From Magnetospirillum moscoviense (GTDB lineage: Bacteria > Pseudomonadota > Alphaproteobacteria > Rhodospirillales > Magnetospirillaceae), in contig NZ_LWQU01000196.1 in assembly GCF_001650635.1 (NCBI RefSeq), forward strand, positions 21,437-85,436: 64,000 nucleotides of DNA. Reading direction: 5' to 3'. The notes under the pieces are model-generated. The model worked only from the letters and a program-made list of their open reading frames with translations, had not been told where the DNA came from and ran no database searches. Of the stretch, positions 36,746-44,925 are shown piece by piece. The position numbers and the translations under genes are program-made. Numbering within the stretch: the stretch's first letter is position 1; every line of letters begins with the position of its first letter.

Positions 36746-36888
36746 GCATCTTTTATAGAACACTTCAAAAGGTCTAAAACTGCCATAATTTCAAATCTGA
36801 TTTTATTTTCATCATAAATCGGCGGCAATCGTCCCGGAGCAACAGAAACGGCATCTTGTGGAGAAATCGTAAAGTCATTTAATCGCAT
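36697..36888 (-). CDS. Possible small protein
   Basis: 63 aa, MRLNDFTISPQDAVSVAPGR, partly overlapping the phosphatase 3' end on the other strand. AT-rich. A GGGGTAAGCT sequence precedes ATG. No domain; included at low confidence because its AT-rich region otherwise lacks a gene. Confidence 0.35.
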   Translation of the reverse strand: MRLNDFTISPQDAVSVAPGRLPPIYDENKIRFEIMAVLDLLKCSIKDAQRLLDLIDRVPTSLL

Positions 36889-36971
36889 AGCTTACCCCGC
36901 ATATATTGATATTATGTATTTATGCGGTTATATTGTAACAAGCACATACATCAGATTGCTCGGGGGGCATT

Positions 36972-37574
36972 GTGCGTTCTCAAGTCATGATGCTATCAGT
37001 CTGCTTGCTCTTTACTGCGGCATTTGCCGCGAATGCACAGGAAGGTACCTTCTTCACTACGGACAAGGGTGCCGCCGGTGTGGTGAAGGCCGCTCCTCCG
37101 CCGATCTATCAGCGTGATCCGAACCTGCCGAATTATTACTCCCTCGGCTCGGAGCCATCGCCGCCGCCCATCACATACGACGAGATCAACACCCCAGGAT
37201 ACTGGCACCGGGAAAAAGAATCCGTATTGGGCAAGGATGCGAATGGCATGAACCTACATGATCGTGGGGTGTACTGCTCAGACCAAGAGACTAAAATCAG
37301 GCAATTTGCAGAGCTATCTATGAAGTGGCTAAATGATCATGACTTGTTGTTCGCACCATCTGTTGGTTTTATCCCTCATGGAGTGGCGATGTCTGAATCA
37401 CGTGATATTTTAACCTATACACAAGTCGCATTTCGCGACATGCGATATGTGAAAAACAATGGGTCGCTTATCCAGCATTGTGATGACATCGCAAATTTTG
37501 CGATCAGTCGGATGTCGAAATTATTGGAGAAATACCCAGAAGACCCAGGCTGGGTTGAGAGGGTCCGAAACTGA
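36972..37574 (+). CDS. Exported hypothetical protein
   Basis: 200 aa from GTG 36972 (an ATG is 15 bp later). The N-terminus VRSQVMMLSVCLLFTAAFAA-NA has a clear signal peptide with AxA cleavage near residue 22. The mature part has a Pro-rich stretch (KAAPPPIYQRDPNLP) and three cysteines; no family is recognised. GC falls in its second half, suggesting a patchwork origin. Periplasmic or secreted location is inferred. Confidence 0.7.
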   Translation: MRSQVMMLSVCLLFTAAFAANAQEGTFFTTDKGAAGVVKAAPPPIYQRDPNLPNYYSLGSEPSPPPITYDEINTPGYWHREKESVLGKDANGMNLHDRGVYCSDQETKIRQFAELSMKWLNDHDLLFAPSVGFIPHGVAMSESRDILTYTQVAFRDMRYVKNNGSLIQHCDDIANFAISRMSKLLEKYPEDPGWVERVRN

Positions 37575-37616
37575 CGGACATTGTTTCCTGTCCGTTCATC
37601 AGCATAATTGGACGCC

Positions 37617-38318
37617 ATGACATCCGATCTCGACAAACTGAAGACCCGGCTCCAGGCACTACGGGCCAAGACCATCGCGAATGGCTGCACCGAGGAAGAA
37701 GCCTTGGCTGCTGCGGCGAAAGTGGCCGAACTATTGGATCGCCATGACCTGTCCATTACGGACCTGGAAATCCGCGAAGAGCAGTGCGAAAAGTCCACCA
37801 TCGAAACCAACCGCAAGCAGCGACAGCCGATCTCCGCCTGCATCCCGGCCATCGCCGAATATTGCGATTGCAAGGTCTGGCGGGAGAAGGACGACAAGGG
37901 AATCCGGTACGTCTTCTTCGGTCTCCGCCCCAGCATCGAGATGGCCCATTACATCTACGACGTGATCGCCACGGCCATGCAGACCGCCTGGGTCAAATAT
38001 GCCCTGGCCCAACGAATTCTCCGTTACGGCAAGGACGAAAAGGGATCGTTCATGTTCGGCATGGCGGTGTCGATTGGGGAGAAACTGATCGCCATGAAGG
38101 CCGAACGCGACGAAGCCAACCGGGTCAGTAGTGGTCGTGATCTGGTGGTGGTCCGCCACGCCATCGTCGAATCAGAATTTGCTAAGCTGGACCTGAATCT
38201 GCGTCGCGGTCGTGCATCAGGGAAGAAGGTCGCTGCTGGTGCTTTTGAAGCTGGTCATGCCGCAGGTCAATCCCTGGCCCTTCATCCCGGCGTCCACGGA
38301 AAAGGTTCTCGGAAATAG
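37617..38318 (+). CDS. DUF2786-domain protein
   Basis: 233 aa from ATG 37617 (MTSDLDKLKTRLQALRAKTI). Residues 1-45 form the DUF2786 helical module (TEEEALAAAAKVAELLDRHDLSI); the following part (ISACIPAIAEYCDCKVW ... VFFGLRPSIEMAHYIYDVIA) matches the DUF7168-like domain usually joined to it. Such proteins are common on phages and islands and are of unknown function. Convergent with the PLD gene. Confidence 0.8.
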   Translation: MTSDLDKLKTRLQALRAKTIANGCTEEEALAAAAKVAELLDRHDLSITDLEIREEQCEKSTIETNRKQRQPISACIPAIAEYCDCKVWREKDDKGIRYVFFGLRPSIEMAHYIYDVIATAMQTAWVKYALAQRILRYGKDEKGSFMFGMAVSIGEKLIAMKAERDEANRVSSGRDLVVVRHAIVESEFAKLDLNLRRGRASGKKVAAGAFEAGHAAGQSLALHPGVHGKGSRK

Positions 38319-38334
38319 GGCGAACGCACCGGGT

Positions 38335-38868
38335 TCACCTTCCCCGACCTTCATACCGTTCCGAATGCCCGGCGTGTTTCCGCCAATTGGACTCGTACTG
38401 GGCAGCCAATTCAGGATCGTGGATCACCAGCAGGTTTTCAGCGTTTCGTTCCTGGGCGGCCTTGGTGAAATTGAACGACCCGGTGATGACCGTACCGCCG
38501 TCCAGCACCATCACCTTGTTGTGGGCGATGGCATGGCTGGCATCGATCTGAACTGGAACCCCGCCATTCACCAGGAAATCGGCACCACTGTATTTTTCAG
38601 TCCGCTGGCTTTTGTCCAGAACGGCCCGCACATCGACACCACGTTTTTTGGCCTGCACCAGAGCCTGTGCGATAGGCGGTGAGGTGAACGAATAGGCTTG
38701 GACCAGAATGGTACGTCGAGCGGTTCCGATGGCCTCTACGACCTTCCCAGTGCAATCCTGACCAGGGTTGAAGCAGACATCGATCTGACGGTCAGCGGCC
38801 ATCCCGGCATGAGCAGTCATCAGCAGGGTCATCGTTGCCACGATGATCGAAAGACGACCAAAACTCAT
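38335..38868 (-). CDS. Exported phospholipase-D-superfamily nuclease (Nuc-like)
   Basis: 177 aa. A signal peptide (MSFGRLSIIVATMTLLMTAHAG-MAA) precedes a single PLD domain with the HKD motif HNKVMVLDGGTVITGSFNFT (His-Lys-Asp, about residues 118-137). One-HKD proteins of this size act as dimers; the model is the Nuc endonuclease of IncN plasmid pKM101. Expected in the periplasm. It is the last gene of the run that begins with brxA and its start overlaps the SpoVG-like stop by 4 bp. Confidence 0.88.
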   Translation of the reverse strand: MSFGRLSIIVATMTLLMTAHAGMAADRQIDVCFNPGQDCTGKVVEAIGTARRTILVQAYSFTSPPIAQALVQAKKRGVDVRAVLDKSQRTEKYSGADFLVNGGVPVQIDASHAIAHNKVMVLDGGTVITGSFNFTKAAQERNAENLLVIHDPELAAQYESNWRKHAGHSERYEGRGR

Positions 38869-39161
38869 TGCTGCTTCTCCATCAGAATCCCGGCCTCTAT
38901 GGCGGCAGCCATCACTACGTCGCCCATGGGGCCTTTGAGTTCATCCGGCAAGGAAATGGCTGTCATCCACGTACCGTCCGGTGCCCGGTACTTCGGGAGG
39001 GTCACTTCGGTGCCGCTGGCATCGGCACGAATTTGGACCCCATGGATCACGATCTCGACCCCATCCATCAGAATCGAGACATCGGCCAACGCCAGGAGCT
39101 TTCCTGCGTTACTAACCGGCGTGACTCTGTTGGCGGTGATGATGGCGGAAGTCGTGCACAT
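38865..39161 (-). CDS. SpoVG-like small protein
   Basis: 98 aa. The core AGKLLALADVSILMDGVEIV, IHGVQIRADASGTEVTLPKY and PDGTWMTAISLP follows the SpoVG fold (GKL-A-AS-V...V-HG-KV...V-MPS-K-PDG), a small nucleic-acid-binding protein. The assignment is by pattern only. It lies 9 bp after the 329-aa gene and overlaps the nuclease gene, so all three would share the BREX transcript. Confidence 0.6.
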   Translation of the reverse strand: MCTTSAIITANRVTPVSNAGKLLALADVSILMDGVEIVIHGVQIRADASGTEVTLPKYRAPDGTWMTAISLPDELKGPMGDVVMAAAIEAGILMEKQQ

Positions 39162-39170
39162 TAATGAGCA

Positions 39171-40160
39171 CTACATACTATCATATATATCATCAATTGT
39201 ATAGATGCCAACCCCATTCGGAGCGTGAGTTTTTCTCCATGTATCAACATTATTAATTATTTGCCTCATGTCATCCGCAAATAAATTAGCATCACTAATT
39301 TCTTGATCCGTAAAATTCATGATAAGACCATCATCAGATTGGAATAAAATTGACGTCGCGACTTTTATTACAACTTTTTCGTATTTTAAAAACACGGAAT
39401 TGATATTTCGACAAATTTCTGACTGCCCCTCAGAAACCTCATTTCCAGAGATGAATGTTCTATAGTTAATTCCAAATTCAAAGTCGTTATTTTCCCTGCC
39501 GACGGAACTCAATACGGAAGTCTTCAATGTATTTTTAGAGTCAAAGAATTCAGCAGTGCCATTTTGTATTTTTACACACCCATCAGTTGTCTTTAGATTG
39601 AACGGAACCGTGAGTCCAAGCAATACTCCCCCTTCTATCGGGCACATAACCGGAAGATTGAATATCTCAAAATTTTCTACAAACGGAATTAGCATTATAC
39701 TTTTTATTAATATTTCATCAATCTTTGATATAATATCGCGATGATCATTATAGATTTCAGATCTATTGAACATTCTATATATTGCGTGCTCTGAAATCAT
39801 AATTGGGGTACCATGATCGATCCATGTAAAATTTGACTTCTTCATAATGAAATTATTTGCATTAAATTTTATGACAGACCCGCCGTGCGGCCCATCATCA
39901 TCCTTCGTCATTGTAATAAATACAGCTACATTTCGCTTTGAGGCAAATCCGAACTTTTTTATCACAACCGATGCAACGAAAAATTCGCTTTTTAACCTTG
40001 ATATAATTTTATCGCATTCCCTTTCAAAGGCCTTATCCCCAAGTCTGTGCGAGTATATAGACTTAATCATTGACAATATACCCGCCATTTTACCACCAGA
40101 CATATCTTCGATTTTGCGGAAAAATTCTTTTCGCAAGCCTTTTGCTATTTTCTCGTACAT
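39171..40160 (-). CDS. Unknown protein directly downstream of brxL
   Basis: 329 aa, strongly AT-rich compared with brxL. Starts MYEKIAKGLRKEFFRKIEDM; a segment ISEHAIYRMFNRSEI (about residue 130) recalls the HxxxR...R patterns of small RNase-toxin families, but the evidence is thin. No transmembrane segments. Its ATG is 13 bp after the brxL stop and its stop is 9 bp before the next gene, so it is in the BREX operon. I do not recognise a family; a new BREX accessory protein is the main hypothesis. Confidence 0.7.
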   Translation of the reverse strand: MYEKIAKGLRKEFFRKIEDMSGGKMAGILSMIKSIYSHRLGDKAFERECDKIISRLKSEFFVASVVIKKFGFASKRNVAVFITMTKDDDGPHGGSVIKFNANNFIMKKSNFTWIDHGTPIMISEHAIYRMFNRSEIYNDHRDIISKIDEILIKSIMLIPFVENFEIFNLPVMCPIEGGVLLGLTVPFNLKTTDGCVKIQNGTAEFFDSKNTLKTSVLSSVGRENNDFEFGINYRTFISGNEVSEGQSEICRNINSVFLKYEKVVIKVATSILFQSDDGLIMNFTDQEISDANLFADDMRQIINNVDTWRKTHAPNGVGIYTIDDIYDSM

Positions 40161-40173
40161 CCCTTACCCCCCT

Positions 40174-42201
40174 CTAATCTACCCCCAAAGCCTTGAACAC
40201 CGCATCCACCGGATCACTGTAAAAACTGGTTTGGAACTTGGCGAACAATTCGGCGGGAATGGTTGGAATATCCGCAGCCGAAGACATCGGGATCAGGATG
40301 CGTTTTGCACCTGAATCAAATGCCACCTGAAGGCATTCGGCAAGGTTCTCCACCGGCACCACGCTGCCACCCAGGCTCATGTCACCCAGCACCACCATCT
40401 GCGACTGCAACGGCTTCTGAATGATTGCCGAACAGAACGCCACGAAGCTTGCCAGGGTCATCGCCTTGGCGGCACCGGTGTTGTGGAGTTCAACGGTGTG
40501 CAGGTGGAAATCATGATCACCAGCCTTCGATACACCGCTGACACGTGTGAGGTTGGCTTTGAAATAGTCGAAGGCGACCTTCACCGCTTCCTTGGCACCT
40601 GAACTTGATCCCAATCCCGAGGTGGTCAACTTGCCATTACCCGCCGTAACCTGGGTTTCAAAACGATACAGGCCAAGATGGGCGGCAGCACCGGTTGCCA
40701 CTGTGTGCAGGACACCCGGCTTCAACGGGCCTTCGGGAATGATTTTGCCTCCCCCCTGCTCGGGAACGCTGATCCACTTCTCTTCCATCGACTCCATGTC
40801 GATGTACGAAAAATGCACATCGTAGAACTCCATGCCGCCGATTTTCTTCAACTGCTCCTTCACCCGACGCCGCGTTTCCAGGGCGTATTCCAGGCAGCGA
40901 CGCACAGCGTCCTTGTCGTATCCTTCATGGGGATAGAGCAGCTTCAGAAGCCCAGACACAGTGCGACGAACGGCGATGGTATCGCGTTGATTCAGGTTGT
41001 TCCCGAGCTTGAAAAATTTGTCGATGGCATCGCAAAAAGTCCGCTTCCGCATCTCGCGGAAGAACTCCGCCAGATAGTCCACGATCAGCCCGTACTGGTT
41101 GGTGAAAAACTCAGGCCGCATCTTCGGAATTTCCCAGCCTGGGATATAGGCATGGAACCGGTCGAAGAATGCCGAATCGATCATGGCTTCAGGAAACGGG
41201 GCGAGCAGGTGGCTGGTCTTCACCAGGGTATCGACCGGCTGATTGATGTTGCCGACGAAAACCATGCTGGCATAGGCACTGACCGAATCCTTGCCACGGG
41301 CGAAGGAGCCGGATGCCATGTAGTCTTTCATGATCTGCACCCCGTCCTTTTCCTTGAACGTGATGCCAGCCACCTCGTCAAAGGCAACGCAATCCCACAA
41401 TCCAACTAGCCCCACGGTTCTGCGTCCCATGTTGTAAAACAGGTTGGCAACCGTGGTTTGACCACCCGAGATCAGGATGCTGTTGGGGCTGATTTCCTTG
41501 TAGATGTGGCTCTTACCGGTTCCGCGAGGTCCGAGTTCGCAGACGTTGTAATTGTTCTCCACCAGCGGAACCATGCGGGCCAACAGGTGCCATTTCACCC
41601 GTTCACTGAGGGTGGTTGGCTCCATGCCGCTCGACCGCACCAGCACATCGATCCATTGGGATTCATCAAAAGCCTTCCGTCCTTCAAATAGCTCTTCCAT
41701 ATCCATGTTGGGCATCTGGATCGGCTTGAGATCACTGACGATGAACGGGGAACCCTTCTGTCCTTCCTCGTGGTAGAACTGTATGGTGACGATGCACCAG
41801 ATTCCGCCGACCAGCAGCTTCTCGTACTGCCGAACATAGTGGTCTGGCATCTCGGCATCCTTGACGCCGAGGTTGGACAGCAAGGCTTGGTAGACGTTCC
41901 GCTTCTCATTCAGGTGAACAGTCACCTTGTCGATGACCTTGTAGCTACCGCGTTCCCTGATCTTCGATTTGACCTTCTCGGCTTCATCAGGACGAACATA
42001 GTTTTCGGCCAGGATTTTTTTGACCGACTCCAGTCCCTCGCGGATGGTCACCTCGTCATTCGACGCACAATACATGCCCAGCAGATATTCCAGGACGTAG
42101 ACAGGGACGTTTGCCCCTTCCTTCACCAGCTTGGTCAGGTCTTTCCGTACCACCCTGCCAGCAAAGTGGGAGTTCAACAGATCATCAAGGCTGTCGCTCA
42201 T
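40174..42201 (-). CDS. brxL: BrxL, AAA+/Lon-like component of type 1 BREX
   Basis: 675 aa. Walker A GPRGTGKS (residues 224-231), Walker B CVAFDEVAG (271-279), and a C-terminal Lon-like domain (VVLGDMSLGGSVVPVENL near the end). The family forms hexameric DNA-binding rings and is needed for phage exclusion but not for host methylation. The usual Lon GPSAG serine motif is not seen (TGAAKAMTL occupies the place). It is separated from pglZ by 135 bp that hold a 71-bp palindrome, unlike the otherwise tight operon. Confidence 0.96.
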   Translation of the reverse strand: MSDSLDDLLNSHFAGRVVRKDLTKLVKEGANVPVYVLEYLLGMYCASNDEVTIREGLESVKKILAENYVRPDEAEKVKSKIRERGSYKVIDKVTVHLNEKRNVYQALLSNLGVKDAEMPDHYVRQYEKLLVGGIWCIVTIQFYHEEGQKGSPFIVSDLKPIQMPNMDMEELFEGRKAFDESQWIDVLVRSSGMEPTTLSERVKWHLLARMVPLVENNYNVCELGPRGTGKSHIYKEISPNSILISGGQTTVANLFYNMGRRTVGLVGLWDCVAFDEVAGITFKEKDGVQIMKDYMASGSFARGKDSVSAYASMVFVGNINQPVDTLVKTSHLLAPFPEAMIDSAFFDRFHAYIPGWEIPKMRPEFFTNQYGLIVDYLAEFFREMRKRTFCDAIDKFFKLGNNLNQRDTIAVRRTVSGLLKLLYPHEGYDKDAVRRCLEYALETRRRVKEQLKKIGGMEFYDVHFSYIDMESMEEKWISVPEQGGGKIIPEGPLKPGVLHTVATGAAAHLGLYRFETQVTAGNGKLTTSGLGSSSGAKEAVKVAFDYFKANLTRVSGVSKAGDHDFHLHTVELHNTGAAKAMTLASFVAFCSAIIQKPLQSQMVVLGDMSLGGSVVPVENLAECLQVAFDSGAKRILIPMSSAADIPTIPAELFAKFQTSFYSDPVDAVFKALGVD

Positions 42202-42231
42202 TCTGCGATCTCCAACGTCCTTATCGGCAAG

Positions 42232-42302
42232 ATGGTAAGGTCTCGCTGTAACGATTGATGAATAATATATATTCGCCTTTCGTTACGTTGAAATCTGACC
42301 AT
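42232..42302. repeat. 71-bp imperfect palindrome, copy B (between pglZ and brxL)
   Basis: Arms begin ATGGTAAGG and end TGACCAT; GTAACGA and TCGTTAC form the inner arms around an AT-rich centre. Same length as the copy at 34291-34361. It fills most of the pglZ-brxL gap and could form a strong RNA hairpin in the BREX transcript. Confidence 0.82.
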
Positions 42303-42336
42303 TTTTACAAATCCCCAATTTCCTGGGCCACCCATC

Positions 42337-44925
42337 TTAGAAATCATCCATGAAGGCGATGCTGATGCTCACTTCAACCCGCTGAACTTCAATGCCATCT
42401 TCGGCATTTCGCAGAATGAGATGGTAGCAGCCCTTCTTGTCATAGCTGCGTTTTTGGAGCGATAGCCAGACAGACTTCTTCCAGCTATCCAGGTTGTCCT
42501 GGGTGCTGTCGAAGGTGACCCTTTCGATGTTGGTGATGGCCTGTCCACCCTCATAGACGGCGATATCCAGGGTCGCGGGCTTCACCCTGTCGGTTGCCTT
42601 CTCGGTCTGCATCAATTCGAACCGATAGCGGTTGGTGGTGATCTTTGGACTCTGGGTCGTGACCATCACACCGACGTTCTTTACCGATGTCCTGGACTTG
42701 GCATCTCCCTTGATCTGCCGAACTCGGATGAGGGGAACCGTGATCTCTTGCAGCATGGCACCGCCATGTACGAACCGAGAGCCGCCGACAAAGTGGAACC
42801 GGTTGTTGCCCTTCGGCACCCAGAACTCCATGTCACCATCGGCACCGGCAGTGATTGCGGTTGACCCATGATACGCCTTGGCTGAATCAGGCAAGTTCCG
42901 GCCAAGGAGGTAGCGTTTCTTCGCGGTCAATGCCCCCGAAGGTTTGTCGGTCAGGGCATTCTTGTCCGATGCATCGAGTGCCGTTTCCTGGAACAGGAAC
43001 CCGTGGTCAGCGGTCACGTAGATGTAGGTGCCGTTGAGATTATTCATGATCATGCGGATCAGATCGGAAAGTTCGGTCAGTGCCTGCCGAACCGCTTCGA
43101 AGGTTTTGCCCTCGGTTGAACCGCTGTCGCCGATAGCGTCGATGGTGTTGTGGTAGACGTAGACGACCTCATAGGGCTTCACGAATTCTCGACCAGCATC
43201 CTTCTTCATGTCCTTCAGATCATCGGCTTTGACCGCAACACCCTTCTTCTGGGCGAGGATGTTCGAACGATTCCCCGCCGCCGAGGACTGACCATCCACC
43301 AGCACATCACCCTTGTCGGAATAGCTGATTTTGGAATGGGGCAGCAGGGCGGCCATCCCCAATGCGGTATAGGACGGCAATACCCCAAGCATGGGCTGAA
43401 TTTCGGCCTGGATGCGATATGTGCCGTTCAGAACATCGACCAGTTCCTTGGCAGCTTCGTACCGCAGGGCATCGCTGATGATGACGAAAACTCGACGATC
43501 CGATTCCATCAAAGCAGCTTCGACCTTGTGGAAGAACCATGGTTGGGGGATGACGCCTTCAACACGCCATTCCTTCAGAAGCTCATCCTCGACGAACTTG
43601 CCCCACTTCAGGCTGACATTGGTCAGGAACCAGTTGGTGTAGCAATCTTCAACTCCGTCACGCAGGGATTTTAGGATTTCCCATCCCTGTGCAGTGGCCG
43701 CGTCGGCTGCTTCGATGAAATGGCGATACAGGCGGTCGAACTGATGGAGGGTGGTGGCATAGCCGTCAAACATCGCCTTTGCAGAATTGTAGTCGAACCC
43801 GGTCGAGAACTCCCCCCGCAGCCCAAACAGGTCAGCGGCGGCTATTAGGGCGTCATAGACGGCATGAAGGGCTTCACGGGTGGCACCGATAGCTCCACGG
43901 TTTCTATCCGCCCAGTAGCCGTTCTGGCGGTGTTTCGCGATGGACTTCACAGCTTCGGCATTGATCGTGGCCGTGGTCGCAGTCACCCTGTCCCGCAGGG
44001 AAACAGCGATGAACTTCTCGACGACCAGGAAAGTCTTGTTGTCGAGCAGCGGCTCGATCTGCATTCCCGGAAGAAGGCTGTCGATCTTCAGGGCATCGCC
44101 GACCATCTTGGACAGCCGGTCATAACTGTCGCTGCGTGAATTGCTGTCCCGCCACTGGGAAAGGCAGACCGATGCACTGGACAGGAACAGCCTGGGCAGC
44201 ATCAGGTGGGCCAAGGCCGCAGGAAGTTCCGCCGTGATCGAATGGGCAAAATCGCTGACCATCAGGCGGATCAGCAGATTTTTCAGTGTCGGAAAACTCT
44301 CGGAATATCCAAATTGCCCCTGCACCATGGACCAGAAGGATTCCAATAGGTCGTACTTTTCAATCTCGTCCCAGGCAGGGGGCAAGGCATCCAGGTCCGA
44401 GTCGGGGATGGCGTGGTAAAGGGCGGTGAGAATGCCGAGAAATTCCGGCTGATCGACCTTGGTCACCACCGCCAGCATCTTGCGGTCCAGATCACGGATC
44501 GAATCTGTCGGCTGAACCAGCTTCTTCAATCTGGTCAGGCGGTCCTTGCTGCCGAGAAATTTGGCACGGGCCTGGATGTGTGAATGCAGGGATTGTTCTT
44601 GCAGGCCCAGTTCACCAAGGATGATTGAAGCCCGGTCAGCCCGGAAGGTCCGACTGTACAGGCGGATATCCAAGAGCCAGTCCTCGGATGGCAGCGGTAC
44701 ATGGGTCGCCGAATAGACCAGGAACCGGCTCTCGGGCTGTTCCCGCTCCATCCGAATTTTGGCTTCAAGCCCAGGTATCTGATCAGCACGAAGGAGCGTC
44801 ACCCCGTCGAGATCGAGCGAGGTAAGTGATTCCTCGAACTCCCGGTCAGGGTCGTTCCAAAAAACGATACGATTGCCTTCGCCGTACAGCGACAGCAACG
44901 CTTCGCTGATCTGATCCTCATTCAT
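42337..44925 (-). CDS. pglZ: PglZ, alkaline-phosphatase-superfamily BREX protein
   Basis: 862 aa. It starts MNEDQISEALLSLYGEGNRIVFW, the typical type 1 PglZ opening. The metallo-phosphatase-like core includes RRVFVIISDALRYEAAKELV (about residue 483) and TYIYVTADHGFLFQET (about 638), the metal-binding Asp/His residues. PglZ is essential for BREX in characterised systems and partners PglX. Its ATG overlaps the pglX stop by 8 bp. Confidence 0.96.
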   Translation of the reverse strand: MNEDQISEALLSLYGEGNRIVFWNDPDREFEESLTSLDLDGVTLLRADQIPGLEAKIRMEREQPESRFLVYSATHVPLPSEDWLLDIRLYSRTFRADRASIILGELGLQEQSLHSHIQARAKFLGSKDRLTRLKKLVQPTDSIRDLDRKMLAVVTKVDQPEFLGILTALYHAIPDSDLDALPPAWDEIEKYDLLESFWSMVQGQFGYSESFPTLKNLLIRLMVSDFAHSITAELPAALAHLMLPRLFLSSASVCLSQWRDSNSRSDSYDRLSKMVGDALKIDSLLPGMQIEPLLDNKTFLVVEKFIAVSLRDRVTATTATINAEAVKSIAKHRQNGYWADRNRGAIGATREALHAVYDALIAAADLFGLRGEFSTGFDYNSAKAMFDGYATTLHQFDRLYRHFIEAADAATAQGWEILKSLRDGVEDCYTNWFLTNVSLKWGKFVEDELLKEWRVEGVIPQPWFFHKVEAALMESDRRVFVIISDALRYEAAKELVDVLNGTYRIQAEIQPMLGVLPSYTALGMAALLPHSKISYSDKGDVLVDGQSSAAGNRSNILAQKKGVAVKADDLKDMKKDAGREFVKPYEVVYVYHNTIDAIGDSGSTEGKTFEAVRQALTELSDLIRMIMNNLNGTYIYVTADHGFLFQETALDASDKNALTDKPSGALTAKKRYLLGRNLPDSAKAYHGSTAITAGADGDMEFWVPKGNNRFHFVGGSRFVHGGAMLQEITVPLIRVRQIKGDAKSRTSVKNVGVMVTTQSPKITTNRYRFELMQTEKATDRVKPATLDIAVYEGGQAITNIERVTFDSTQDNLDSWKKSVWLSLQKRSYDKKGCYHLILRNAEDGIEVQRVEVSISIAFMDDF

